Shown here: positions 21,850 through 32,940 of the stretch, piece by piece
Layout: each line of letters opens with the position of its first letter
How positions within the stretch are numbered: position 1 is the first letter of the stretch
Assembly: GCF_000715075.1 (NCBI RefSeq)
Contig: NC_134082.1
Coordinates: 106,060,399 to 106,124,398 of the forward strand
DNA length: 64,000 bases
Source of the DNA: Nicotiana tabacum
Lineage: Eukaryota > Streptophyta > Magnoliopsida > Solanales > Solanaceae
Reading direction: 5' to 3'
Made by a program: the position numbers and the translations under genes
Notes under the pieces: generated by a model
Seen by the model: only the letters and a program-made list of their open reading frames with translations
Told to the model about the DNA's origin: nothing
Databases searched by the model: none

Positions 21850-24460
21850 GCCAATTTTGATAAAATGGGAGGACGCTCCGTTCCTTGGTTAGCAAGAGAG
21901 AAGCTGTTGGTGGTTTATTTTGTTGTCATTTCTGTTATCCGGATTATTCCTAGGGTTGTAATCCGAATATTGTCTTGTGTCAAACCTTCTTATCTTTCCA
22001 TTTTTGTCGTATCAGTTTGTTTAAGTCTCGTTGATGTTGTGTTAAGATTTTATTCTGGTTGTTTTGTTTGTTTTTCTAACCATTTCGCCGGAAGTTTAAT
22101 ACAAAAGCCGGTCTTTTATTATTTCCAATCATCTTTTTATTTAGTCCTTTTATCATTTTCGTTCAATGCCGATTCTAGGGACATGACATGCGCACACAGT
22201 TTGGGCCTAGTCTATAAAGTTAATCATAAAACCCTGGGAAGGTGATCAAAGCATTTAAAGGAAATAAGAACGGTTTGAGATTATTTGAAGCCCGAGTCAT
22301 GTGGAACTGGGGCAAGTAAAACATAAAGAAAACCGTTAAATGCAAGATTCGCCAAATTGGCATGAGGGTCGTGCATGAGAGTGAGAGTGTCGCCCAGCAG
22401 TGCTTTAGAAATGACAAATGAAAAAGCAAGTGTTTAACATAATTGTCAAGTCCAGCACCATCGGAAGAGACTATAAATCTATGTTCAATTGTGTTGTTTG
22501 CACTTGGCATGTTTTGAAGACTGGAATGACGAAGGCATTTTATTCTGCTACCTAAACACTTTATCCTTCGTTACCCCTTTTGAGCCTTATTTATTTTCTT
22601 TCATACCCCTCGTTCGGAATCAATAGCAACGACTAGGAAATACGAGCCTGGAAGGTAAAGAAAAAATCAAAAAAAAAACCAAAAAAGAAAAAGAAAAATG
22701 AAAAAAAAAACAAAAGAAAGTCAAATGAAAAAAGAGGAATTGGGAACTACGTTTGACCTGATTCCTCAAAGAGGATACGTAGGCGCCTCACGGCTCGGTC
22801 ATAGGGTGCATAGTGTGCATAGTGTGCATGGTGTGCATAGTGTAACAAAAAATTTAAAATATATATATAATAAATAAATAATCCCCAAGCAAGAAACTGG
22901 GGCAAGGGTTGCACTTGTTATAAAAAAATATGATTTCGAAGGTTGTAATTTTGAACCCCAAATTGATTTGTTTTTGAACCTTTAATACCTTTTCTTTCTA
23001 AGCCTATCCAAAAAACCCACATTACGGTCCAAAGAAAGACCTTCTGATCAGTCTGCAAAAGATGCCAAGTCAGACAAATGAGAATCTTACCGGCGAACAT
23101 AACATTCTGTTCCACAGCAGAAAGGACTCTAATCTCCAGAGTCATACCGGCAACACTCCAAATCCCCAGCTGGAAAGTGATACAAATGAGAGAGTCTTAT
23201 CGGTGAAAATATTTACGAACACCATAAGGCGACGCAAGCTGAGAGAAAAACCAAAATGAGAGAGGCTTGATAGTGAAAACCTTTTGGGCACTACAAGTCG
23301 AATAAGATTGGGAATCAGATGGGGAATTGCCAATTGAAGGTCTTGAAAGACGATTGACGGCAGAGGATAGGCCACATGTGCATGTCATGACCACTAGAGT
23401 CGGTATTTGCATTTGATAGGTTTTTATTTATAGTTTCTTTTGTTAAAGAGTCATTTTTTTCCGTTGTCTTTTATTCTATTCCCTTTTATCTTTCCCTTTC
23501 ACAGAAATTTCCCCAGTAGAGTTTGTTTGGTCAGAACCAGTGGGAAATGACTTCAAAATAGGCCATCAGCTTTCCAAGATAATATCTGACTAATACATCC
23601 AAATGGTATAGTCAGGAAGGAACAAGAGCGAGGCCAGTGTCAAGAAAGATATCCCCAACAAAAGGATTAACGATTGTCAAGAGGGATATCCTTGCCAAAA
23701 TCAAAGGTTATAAACCTCAAGGCCAAGGCCTGTAGACAAAACAAGGAGAGCAATGAGCATGATTTGGGAAATTCATGCGAGACTAAAAGGTCGGGAAAAT
23801 GCAAGTTTTCGAGCCATGCCACGAAAAAAAAGGGATATCCCCAGCAGAAAAGGATTATCCCCAGCAAATAATATCATCTCCAACAAGTTTTGGAACGCAG
23901 AGCAGGGAAGGATAAAGGGAAAAGCCATCCCAGTAGGAGTATCACAACCAACCACCGCGTTTTAAACTAACAAATTTTGTTTAATTTGAAACAGGTAAAG
24001 GAAATGGCATTGATGTCGGGAAATGCATGCCATAAGGGAGACTGTCAAACTGGGGCAGAAAATTTTCCTTTCATTTGGAAAATTTTCTGGAAGTCAGGTA
24101 CTCATTCGAGGAAGAATAAAGATAACACCAGTCTCAAGGGAAGTGGTCATTGAACCAGTGTTGCCCCCGACATAATAAGTTTCCGATGAAAGAAGTTGAT
24201 CCCCAGCAGATAGAACAAAGGGATGGCATTTATGCTCAGAAAAGCAAAAAGCCATTATCATCCCTAACAGCTTCCAGAAGAATGAAGCATCGATTTGAAG
24301 GGATAAAATTCCCCAGCAGTGTTATCCTCAACAACGTTATCCCAAAAAGATAACACTTATATCCCCAACAGTGTTGAAAAAAAAATGAATTTGAAGGAAG
24401 GGAAGAAAGAAGACTCCCGCAGTGGTATTATCCCCAGCAAGCAAGAACAAAGCAGAGGAA
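21850..24460 (+). other. non-coding internal region of element C
   Basis: There is no recognisable pol. Recurrent small motifs include ACTGGGGCA (22306, 22896 and 24050 areas), many CCCCAGCA/CCCCAACA strings (23500-24440), and a GTGCATAGT short tandem repeat at 22806-22845. Hairpin module D lies at 22747-22782. Short open frames in both strands show no family. Confidence 0.55.
22747..22782 (+). other. two-stem hairpin module, copy D
   Basis: Outer stem: CTACG 22747-22751 with CGTAG 22778-22782. Inner stem: TCCTC 22763-22767 with GAGGA 22771-22775, loop AAA. CTGAT precedes the inner stem as in copies C and E. A basal stem is not evident in this copy. Confidence 0.7.
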
Positions 24461-24463
24461 AAG

Positions 24464-24920
24464 AAGAAGTCAGGCGTCCACCTGGAGAATGAGGATGAAG
24501 AAATTGAAGAAGAAGTCAGGCGTCCACCTGGAGAATGAGGATGAAAAAATTGAAGAAGAAGTCAGGCGTCCACCTGGAGAATGAGGATGAAGAATTTAAG
24601 AAGAAGTCAGGCGTCCACCTGGAGAACGAGGATGAAGAATTTAAGAAGAAGTCAGGCGTCCACCTGGAGAATGAGGATGAAGAAATTGAAGAAGAAGTCA
24701 GGCGTCCACCTGGAGAATGAGGATGAAAAAATTGAAGAAGAAGTCAGGCGTCCACCTGGAGAATGAGGATGAAGAATTTAAGAAGAAGTCAGGCGTCCAC
24801 CTGGAGAACGAGGATGAAGAATTTAAGAAGAAGTCAGGCGTCCACCTGGAGAATGAGGATGAAAAAAAAAATTTGAAGAAGAAGTCAGGCGTCCACCTGG
24901 AGAATGAGGATGAAGAATTT
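24464..24920 (+). repeat. 46-bp tandem array, 10 copies
   Basis: The unit contains AAGTCAGGCGTCCACCTGGA followed by GAATGAGGATGAAGAA and a short A/G-rich joint. Ten GTCAGGCGTCCACC occurrences were counted. Each unit has a CAGG-cgtcca-CCTG hairpin. The period of 46 bp (not a multiple of 3) explains the staggered open frames over it. Confidence 0.92.
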
Positions 24921-24929
24921 TCAAAGTTG

Positions 24930-25675
24930 TTGTCAGGAGCCCGCCTGAAGAGAGGAAAGGCGTTTTTAAAAGTTGTTGAAATCTTGTCAACCTAAAGAAA
25001 GGAATGGCGATGTATGGTTTGAAGTCAGGAGCCCGCCTGAAGAGAGGAATGGCGATTATTTTCAAAGTTGTTGTCAGGAGCCCGCCTGAAGAGAGGAAAG
25101 GCATTTTTAAAAAGTTGTTGAAATCTTGCCAACCTAAAGAAAGGAATGGCGATGTATGGTTTGAAGTCAGGAGCCCGCCTGAAGAGAGGAATGACGATTA
25201 TTTTCAAAGTTGTTGTCAGGAGCCCGCCTGAAGAGAGGAAAGGCATTTTTAAAAGTTGTTGAAATCTTGCCAACCTAAAGAAAGGAATGGCGATGTATTG
25301 TTTGAAGTCAGGAGCCCGCCTGAAGAGAGGAATGACGATTATTTTCAAAGTTGTTGTCAGGAGCCCGCCTGAAGAGAGGAAAGGCATTTTTAAAAGTTGT
25401 TGAAATCTTGCCAACCTAAAGAAAGGAATGGCGATGTATTGATTGAAGTCAGGAGCCCGCCTGAAGAGAGGAATGGCGATTATTTTCAAAGTTGTTGTTG
25501 AAGTCAGGAGCCCGCCTGAAGAGAGGAATGGCGATTTATTTTCAAAATTGTTGTTGAAGTCAGGAGCCCGCCTGAAGAAAGGAAAGGCATTTATTTTAAA
25601 AGTTGTGTATTTGAAGTCAGGAGCCCGCCTGAAGAGAGGAATGGCGCTTATTTTTAAAAGTTGTTGTTGATGTTG
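24930..25675 (+). repeat. higher-order tandem array built on GTCAGGAGCCCGCCTGAAG
   Basis: The left part has a composite unit of about 140 bp that holds two copies of GTCAGGAGCCCGCCTGAAG, repeated about four times. The right part has simpler units of about 60 bp. Each core forms CAGG-agcccg-CCTG. The 226-codon antisense frame here is a repeat artefact. Confidence 0.9.
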
Positions 25676-26075
25676 GGAGCCCGCCCAGATAACAGAGGCA
25701 TACATTTTAGTCTTTACATTTCAGTTGATGAAGTTGGGAGCCCGCCCATAGAACAGAGGCATACATTCAGTCTTCACATTTCAATCATTGAAGTTGGGAG
25801 CCCGCCCATAAAATAGAGGCATACATTCAGTCTTTACATTTCAAGCATTGAAGTTGGGAGTCCGCCCAGATAACAGAGGCATACATTTCAGTCTTTATAT
25901 TTCAAGCGTCGAAGTTGGGAGCCCGTCCAGACAACAGAGGCATAAATTTCAGTCTTTACATTTCAAGCATTGAAGTTGGGAGCCCACCCAAATAACAGAG
26001 GCATACATTTCAAGTCTTTAATTTTCAAGTATTGAAGTTGGGAGCCCGCCCAGATAACAGAGGCATACATTTCAA
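25674..26075 (+). repeat. 60-bp tandem array built on GTTGGGAGCCCGCCCAGAT
   Basis: Seven head-to-tail units of about 60 bp contain the core and AACAGAGGCATACATT plus a CAGTCTTTACATTTCAA-like end. The core hairpin here is TGGG-agcccg-CCCA, a compensated version of the neighbouring array's CAGG/CCTG. Confidence 0.92.
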
Positions 26076-26392
26076 AATCAAGTCAAAGGACAATAAAACA
26101 GAGGGTTACAATAGGAATCCCCAGCAGGAAACAATAAAATTCCCCGGCACCGGGAAGCAGAAGGTTGCAACAAGAGGTCACAGTACAAACTCAAGTACAT
26201 GTGTCAAAAGAAGTAAAGCACCGGAAGAAATGCAAGCAGACAAGGAAGCAAGGCAACAAAAACAAATTGTACTCTAGCCTAGCTTCTTGTTTTTTTAAGC
26301 ACGGTGTAACAAGGAGATCGGTAAGCAGTAGTAATAGCATGCAACAACAGTAACAATGCAGTTCCCACGGTAGTCCCAGCTACCAAAATTTC

Positions 26393-26460
26393 CCGAACTA
26401 CATTGACCTGATTCCTGTTTAGCCCAGGATATGTAGGAAACCTTTGAAGCAAAGGTTCGG
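26393..26460 (+). other. two-stem hairpin module, copy E, with compensated outer stem
   Basis: Outer stem: CTACAT 26398-26403 with ATGTAG 26431-26436, where other C-element copies have CTACG/CGTAG. Inner stem: TCCTG 26413-26417 with CAGGA 26425-26429. Basal stem: CCGAA 26393-26397 with TTCGG 26456-26460. It lies about 115 bp before the 3' LTR. Confidence 0.75.
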
Positions 26461-26559
26461 TCAAATCTTTTTCAAAAAAAAAAATGCTTCACACGGAGTA
26501 CTCGGATGGGCAAAAATCGCTCGCTTTATCTTTGCACGAAAACCCTTCGTGTCTCCGGG

Positions 26560-26573
26560 CAAAGAGGGGCAGC
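26560..26573 (+). other. polypurine tract of element C
   Basis: CAAAGAGGGGCAGC directly precedes the 3' LTR start TGTAAGCAC. A purine-rich tract at this spot primes plus-strand synthesis in LTR elements. Confidence 0.8.
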
Positions 26574-29079
26574 TGTAAGCACGTGGATTTTGCCCTATAT
26601 GAGAATTACTCCCAAAAAATCCAAAAATAAAATGATTTTTCTTTGGTGTGCAATTTTGTGATATTTTGTGATATTTTGAATAATTATTTGTATTTGTCTG
26701 TGCGTGTTTATTTGATAAATTAATAAAAAATACAAAAATATGTCGCATTTTTGCATGTAGGATTTAATTCTACAATTGTTAGTAATTAAATTTATTTTAC
26801 AAAAATTAAAAATTACAAAAATAGGCATCGTTTGCATTTTTAGCATTTAATGTCCAAATATACAATTTTATGCTTAATTATTACTTAATTGTGCGTTAAT
26901 TGTTATTTGGAGTTAATTTGCACTTTTATAACTTAATTTAGTTCTTAATAATAAAGTTAAGTAGTTTTATAATTTAGTTTTAGAGAAATAAAAAAAGAAA
27001 AGAAAGCAAAAATATAAAGAAAGTCGGAATTATGCCTCTTCTTCAATTTCAAGCCACAGGCCCAAAAATTTGCCCAATCTTCCCTACGACCCAGTCCATT
27101 TCGAACTGGGTCGACCCAGTCCATAACCCAAAAGACCCAAACCCCTTTGATATAAAGGGGGGACAAGATTTAATTTAAAGGGGGAATCTTGCATTATTTT
27201 AAAAGAAGCATGGGGGACAAAATATAATGGGGTGGTGTGATATGTTTATTTAATGTAATGTGGATGAGTGGAAAGATAATGGGTTGGGTAGAGAAAAAGT
27301 ATGGATTTTAATTAATTGAAAGGTTTGTGGGATGGGTTATATATGTGAAGTCTTGAACACAAGACATAAGAATACAGAGAGAACAACAATAAAGAGAGAT
27401 ACGGAAAAAAAAAACACAAAGATAGAGAGAAAAAACGGACAGAGAATAGAAGAGAGAAAAATTCCGAAAAATATTTAAACTTTCAAAAAAAAAACTAAAA
27501 AAAATATTCTGCTTTCTTTCATTGTTTGAAATCAGAATTAATTGTTGTTTCATCAAAGCTTGAAGCTTTTGTTTTTGGGATTACTGCTCTACTGGTTTGC
27601 AAACTCTTTTCCTGGGTTGGTACTGTTGCTGGGTTGTTGCTGCTGTGCTATACTGTTATTACTGTTGCTGATTCTCATCTTCATTTTTTTTGCTTCCAAT
27701 ATCAGGTACACAACTGAAAAGCTGGTTATTGTAATCCGAAATATGAAGCATGAATACATATGAAGAATGAAATTTTGAAGTTTTAATTTCGTTTTTCTTT
27801 GTTTCCTTTTGTTGATTATATTTAAGCTATTCCATGTATTACTAAATAATAACTGGAATAAGGAAAGAATAACTTAAGTTAGTCTTTAATGAATCAGTTC
27901 AGCAAAACAAGTTAATTCACTAGTTATGAAGGTTTCAAGATTATCAACAGTAGGTTAATCATGAATAACTAGCTAAATTTAGCTAAGACATGAATTTAAA
28001 TTAAAACTTCGTAAATTAGGCATTAAGGCACGACTTGAGTTCAAGCAAGATTAGAAGAACGTTTAAGTCTAATAAACTTTCTAATAAGCTTTAGTAATTA
28101 TGGTTAAATCAAGTTTCAAATGGTTGTGAATAATTAATCTCAATAATTTTTTTTATAACAATGCTGAGTTTTAATCTAGCTATATTTGATTCTTTTGGAT
28201 ATTAGTTGTTGAACTTTTATTTTATTTATAATTTCGAAATTAAGAGTAAAATTCCTTTTTCATCAATATTTGTATTAATCAAGCAATTAGCATGTCATGT
28301 TTTCTTAATAATAATAATAAAAAAAAACGTAATTAATTAGGATTTTCTTTATTCATTTTAGAGACTAATTTTAAATAGCAAAATGTAGTCGCTTTAAGAT
28401 TTGTCCATTTAAAATAAATGAGACGAGCCTCGCCAAATAAAACACACAAATTGCGGGGCCCTCGATAAAGATTTAATTGATTACTTAAACTTCGGGATGA
28501 ACCGTTTAGCAAATTTCACGGCCTTCCTCAAAATAATAAAGCGCTAATCGCTTTAGGCGCGATATAATAATAATACATTCTTAAACACGGGTACGCATTT
28601 ATGCGACCCAAATCCAAATCCCAAAACATTGAATAAAAATATGTTCCGGATCGTGGATGCATTTTATGTAACGCAATCCAAAGACATGTTTTTAAACGAT
28701 GTTCACATTCTTTAAAAATATAATAATAACAATAAAAGCGGTTAAAAGTTAAAATTGCACTATAGTTTTTGAACATGTATTAAAATCAGATATTTTAACC
28801 ATTACAACAGTTTAAGCGACCGTTCTAGAACCACGGGATTCGGGGGTGCCTAACACCTTCTCTCGGGTCAACAGAATTCCTTACTTAGAATTTCTGGTTC
28901 GCAGAATAACAAACAGAGTCATATTCTCCTCGATTCAGGGATTAAAACCGGTGACTTGGGACGCCTTAAAATTCCCAGGTGGCGACTCTGAAACAAACAA
29001 ACAAATCCCGTTTCGACTGTCCTTTAATTGGAGAAAACTCCCTACGTACCTCGCGGTGGCGGAAAAAGGAGGTGCGACA
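26574..29079 (+). repeat. 3' LTR of element C (2506 bp, internally deleted)
   Basis: It has the same ends as the 5' LTR. At about 27149 the sequence jumps from ACCCAAACCCCTTT to ATATAAAGGGG, skipping about 1.75 kb present in the 5' LTR. A TTT on both sides of the missing segment is possible microhomology. The LTRs were identical at insertion, so the loss came later. Confidence 0.88.
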
Positions 29080-29084
29080 CACAT

Positions 29085-30880
29085 ACTCGTTGGGTTACGA
29101 GTATTACGTACATATGGATATTAGTAGTATTGGCTACAGTGTATGGTCTTGAAATTCATCAAATGAATGTAAAGACAACCTTCTTAAATTGAGGCTTAGA
29201 GGAAGAAATTTATATCGAACAACCTGAAAGGTTCGAGGTTACTGTGGAAAAAAAAGGTGTGCCGACTTGTTAAGTCACTTTACAGACTAAAACAAGCACC
29301 TAAACAATGGCATGCGAGATTTTATCAAATAATATAGTCAAATAATTTCAAAATTAATGAGTGTAAACAAATGTGTTTACGTTAAGAATACTTCAAATCA
29401 TATACTCCCTCCGTTTTATATTAAATGAGGTACTTTCCTTTTTAGTTTGTTTCAAAATAAATGAAACATTTCTAAATTTGGAAATAATTCAACTTTAAAC
29501 TCTTTTATTTTACTCATTTACCCTTAATGAGAAGCTTTTATAGTCACACAAATGTCATGGCCCCACAAACTTTTTACCCTTTAAGCTTTTAAGACCACAA
29601 GTTCCTAAAGTCTTCTTCTTTTTTCTTAAACTCCGTGCCGAGTCAAAGTACCTCATTTAATATGAAACGGAGGGAGTAGTCACTATTTGATTATATGTGG
29701 GTGATATGTTGATGAAATATTTAAAATGTGGGAGCTTTTAGCTTATGCATGACAAAAGTCAATGTTAGACGTAATGTCTAATGAAATAATTTTTGAACTT
29801 TACCCATCCTTAGTGGATATTGATATGATAGTCGGTGAATTCATTACTTGTTCAGTCTTAGTGTTGAAACTACAAATTTGAAAGTTGTTTATGCGCCTTT
29901 CCAGAAATGATTTATTATTTCTTGAACATTTATAATGTTTAGCTCTTTTATAAAAGGGTATCACCTGGAAGGTGGTGACTTTTCATGAAAGGTGAATTTG
30001 TATGTTTTGTATGAACATGATCGTTCATGAACGAATATATTAATATGTTGGTCTATAATAAGGTGAACTAACCGATGAACATGACCAAAATTTATTACAA
30101 GTTTGGATTTGTTTCATGAATGAAGGTGCTATAATTTGCATATCATATAGACGTATGAATAAATAGCATACAAATGTTAGTAAAGGTGGAGTGATTGCGA
30201 AATGTATTAGATATTAAAAAATTATGGCCACAACTGATGCCAACCATTTCAGCTATTATTATAATATAATATTGCTACATTAAGTGTAGTTAATAATCTG
30301 ATATGCAATAGAAAGTCGAGACGTATTAGTCTACGACATAAGAAAGTTTGTGTTGAAGTGTCATAATAATGAAACGGGTCTTGAGATATTTGAAATATAC
30401 TCAAAATTATGCTTTGCATATAATAAGTATCCCACGATAATAGAGGAGTATAGTGATGCAAATTAGATCACCGGTTCAACCGATTTTAAACAGTCGGTGG
30501 AGGAGAAATGGCTTGAAAATTATCCAAACAAACGTGCATTGAGCGCTCTATAGTGGAGGGTGAGTTTATAGCCTTAGACTAGGCCAGTAAAAAAGTTGAA
30601 TGGCTCCTAAATTTTCTTGAATATATTCCATTTCCCAAATAGTTGACACATATATGCATATATTGTGATAGTCAAGCGGCAATATGAAGGGCTATGAGCA
30701 TTATGTATAACGGAAAGTCTCATCATATACGACGTAGGCATAAAATTGTTAGGCAACTATTCTCTAAGGGAATTATCATAATTGACTACGTGAAGTCAAG
30801 CGATAATGTGTCGGATCCACTTACAAAAGGCATAACTAGAGAGGTAGTTGAAAGATCATCGAGGGAAATAAGACTATGAC
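29085..30880 (+). pseudogene. copia RT and RNase H (element B, right part)
   Basis: After the CACAT duplication the RT resumes: YGLEIHQMNVKTTFLN, GLEEEIYIEQPERFEVT (about 29140-29245). The MITE at 29405-29676 interrupts the next part. The RNase H end is clear at 30650-30880 (CDSQAAI, SHHIRRRHKIVRQLF, SDNVSDPLTKGITREVVERS) and ends at TGA 30877-30879. Stops and frame changes are frequent. Confidence 0.8.
29405..29676. mobile_element. Stowaway-type MITE
   Basis: The 272-bp element has terminal inverted repeats CTCCCTCCGTTTTATATTAA and its near-complement ending ACGGAGGGAG. It is flanked by TA on both sides (29403-29404 and 29677-29678). CTCCCTCCGT ends with a TA duplication define Stowaway (Tc1/mariner-related) MITEs. 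It sits within copia RT, so it arrived after element B. Confidence 0.93.
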
Positions 30881-31474
30881 CGAGGACAAGTCATTGTGGC
30901 GGTAACTCTACCTAGAAGACTAGAGATCCCAAGATCTAGGTTCAAGGATATCAACTAAAGTCATTATTGGCGGTTCAACATTGTCAAACAATATTTTAGT
31001 CCATTCTCGTAATGAAGACAATGTTCAGTACCAAGGATAAAGCGTTAAGGCTTTTTAATAATTTTTAAATTTGGTACGGGGTATATCAAATAGTGTATCT
31101 ACGGGATAACACGTTTAGAAATCACCTACGTAAGTATAAAGTGTAAGTCGCTTTAAGAAGAATTCTATAAGGCCAGTTCTCTATGCGCTTATGAAATCAG
31201 GCAGTGTTCATGGCTGAAACGAACAGAACAATAAGAACCAAGGACGGTTAAGGGTTGATTGTATGACTTATGGTTGTCTAGGTATACACCAAAGCTCGAC
31301 GGGTCAAAGATATCAAATCTACCGATTGACCGAGTATATTCGACATAAATTCACTACACAAAGTTCAAAGGAAAACCTATTTATCCAGATACGATTAATC
31401 CTTACTTGCTAATCACACAAGTTTTTTTGGCATGTTTTTCAAACATATTGACATTCCCCATTCATGTGGGGGAT
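30881..31474 (+). other. 3' untranslated part and polypurine tract of element B
   Basis: No gene is seen. Copia-like 3' sequence (AAGACTAGAGATCCCAAGAT) is followed by the tract CATGTGGGGGATT at 31464-31474, directly before the LTR. Confidence 0.7.
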
Positions 31475-31901
31475 TGTTAGGTTTCGTGAATTGGTGTGAA
31501 TGGGAAATGGAAGATGCACCTTTTGAATTGCACCTCTTCATCTCACCCTTTCATTGTCTATAAATTTAGAGGCTTGGCTTCATTTCTTAGAATAGAAAAA
31601 ATCTGAAAACTTCTCCCCTCTTTCCTATATTATTGCATTGTTTTTTCAAATAAATATAAGTGTTATGTGTGATTTGCTCCGTTTGATGAGTTCTCTGAAG
31701 TTTTGTGATTTGTAGTGCCGCTATCACAGAATAGTTATTTCGTTCTATCCTGGGAGGAATTAATCCAAAACCTTGGCAATGATTAAATTCCTTAAGGACA
31801 CACAAGCAACTTGTGGGCTCGGAATTATTTTCTATTTTTTTAATTGAACTAACATTTCTTTATTTTTCTGATTTTCTGTTTTTGACCACAGATTACTAAT
31901 A
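31475..31901 (+). repeat. 3' LTR of element B
   Basis: It runs from TGTTAG to CTAATA (expected CTAACA, one change), 427 bp, collinear with 11946-12380. GCTTA follows. Confidence 0.88.
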
Positions 31902-32940
31902 GCTTACTCCATAGTTGATTCAGAAAATGATGCATCATGGACATGATTTTTTGAGCAGTTCAAACATGCATATGATAAAAAAAATGTATGTTGTTTCGGA
32001 TAGAAGTGAGAGTATATGAGAAGGCAACATCCACTATTTTTACCAGCATCCGACATTATGCTTGTATGTGGCATATTTGGACAAATATAAGGTCGAAATT
32101 CAAGAAAGGTCATCTAAAGTTAAGTGAATTGTACTTCGTTTTAACAAGATCATACACTCTTGATGAGTTTAATGAACGCATGGCAAAGATTGAAGAGATC
32201 GACACACGGGTAAAAGAATACCTTTACGATATTGGTTATCACAAATGGTCCCGGGTACATGCGAGAGTGAATAGAACATGAACGATGACATCAAATATTA
32301 CAGAATCCTTAAGTGCAGTAAACAAAGATGCAAGAGAGCTCCCAGTAGTTCAGCTATTAGAGTACATGAGGGCACTTATTGAACGATGGAATAACAAAAA
32401 TTATTGAATGCAAAGGGGACTTTCACTTTCCTTGGAAAAAAATATCACAATGAGTTGCAGGATAACATGACTTTATCCAAGAAGATGAGAGTAAGTTATT
32501 GTGCATCCCAGATGATGATTGTTATTATCAAACCAAATAACTGATGATATTTGTACATATGTGGTTGTTTTCTAGCTATTTTGTTTTTTGCTAATTGTCG
32601 ATAATTGGTCGTTTTGTATTAAAATTGTAGGCGGGGGCTTCAACAGATTATATAGATAGAGTGATAGATGGTGTCAAACGCTTCATTGTTTGTCTTAAAC
32701 AAAATATAATTGCGGACGATTTCAGTTAGATGAACTGCCTTGTTCATATGCTTTGACAGCTTTGAGGCACATAAACGAGTCTTATAAAACTACTGTTGTG
32801 ATTATTACACGATGAAGAACCTTCTCGAGACATGTGGAATACCAATGGACCCTCTCCCAGATGAAAGCATATGGGATGTTTCAGAATATATAGCAGAAGA
32901 AGTATATCATATAAGTAAAAGTTTTATAAATTTGAAGAAT
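31902..32940 (+). pseudogene. MULE transposase, 3' half
   Basis: The frame resumes after the copia insertion: SIVDSENDASWTWFFEQFKH, then CMWHIWTNIRSKFKKGHLKL (32070-32120), SRVHARVNRTWTMTSN-like and SLSAVNKDARELPVVQLLEY. A GT...AG gap from about 32494 to 32629 may be the family's intron. After it come TDYIDRVIDGVKRFIVCLKQ and a decayed SWIM-type zinc finger (DDFS-stop-MNCLVH), then GIPMDPLPDESIWDVSEYI. The CxC of the SWIM finger is missing. Frameshifts and stops make it a pseudogene. Confidence 0.78.

Larger units (their letters stand above)
14069..29079 (+). mobile_element. Element C: gag-only Ogre/Tat-like LTR retrotransposon nested in element B
   Basis: It is 15,011 bp long, with LTRs at 14069-18325 and 26574-29079, a CACAT duplication, a primer-site-like sequence at 18330 and a polypurine tract before the 3' LTR. 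The internal region has a gag remnant (about 21070-21846), four hairpin modules, AT microsatellites and three tandem arrays. No protease, RT, RNase H or integrase is seen anywhere inside. It is therefore either a natural non-autonomous derivative (LARD-like) or an internally deleted copy. By eye the shared LTR parts differ at roughly 15-20 sites in 2.5 kb, so it is the youngest large insertion here. Confidence 0.88.
11946..31901 (+). mobile_element. Element B: Ty1/copia retrotransposon nested in the MULE
   Basis: It is bounded by LTRs at 11946-12380 and 31475-31901 and by GCTTA duplications. The internal coding remnants are copia integrase and early RT (about 13190-14068) and RT/RNase H (29085-30880), on the + strand. 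No gag or protease is recognised, so the 5' internal part is deleted or too decayed. The two LTRs differ at about four of the first sixty bases, so the insertion is clearly older than the element C nested within it. Confidence 0.88.

Noticed and set aside
22741..22810. Basal stem for hairpin copy D
   Set aside because: The flanks do not pair as in copies B, C and E, so only the outer and inner stems are claimed there.
24535..24995. Open frames with repeated VHLENEDEE
   Set aside because: They are products of a 46-bp array read in shifting frames. The same string appears in all three frames.
25025..25705. 226-codon antisense open frame
   Set aside because: It follows the tandem array exactly and its protein repeats with the DNA unit. 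No coding signal exists outside the repeat.
24464..26080. Possible CRISPR array
   Set aside because: The units are contiguous and have no unique spacers, and the DNA is plant nuclear.
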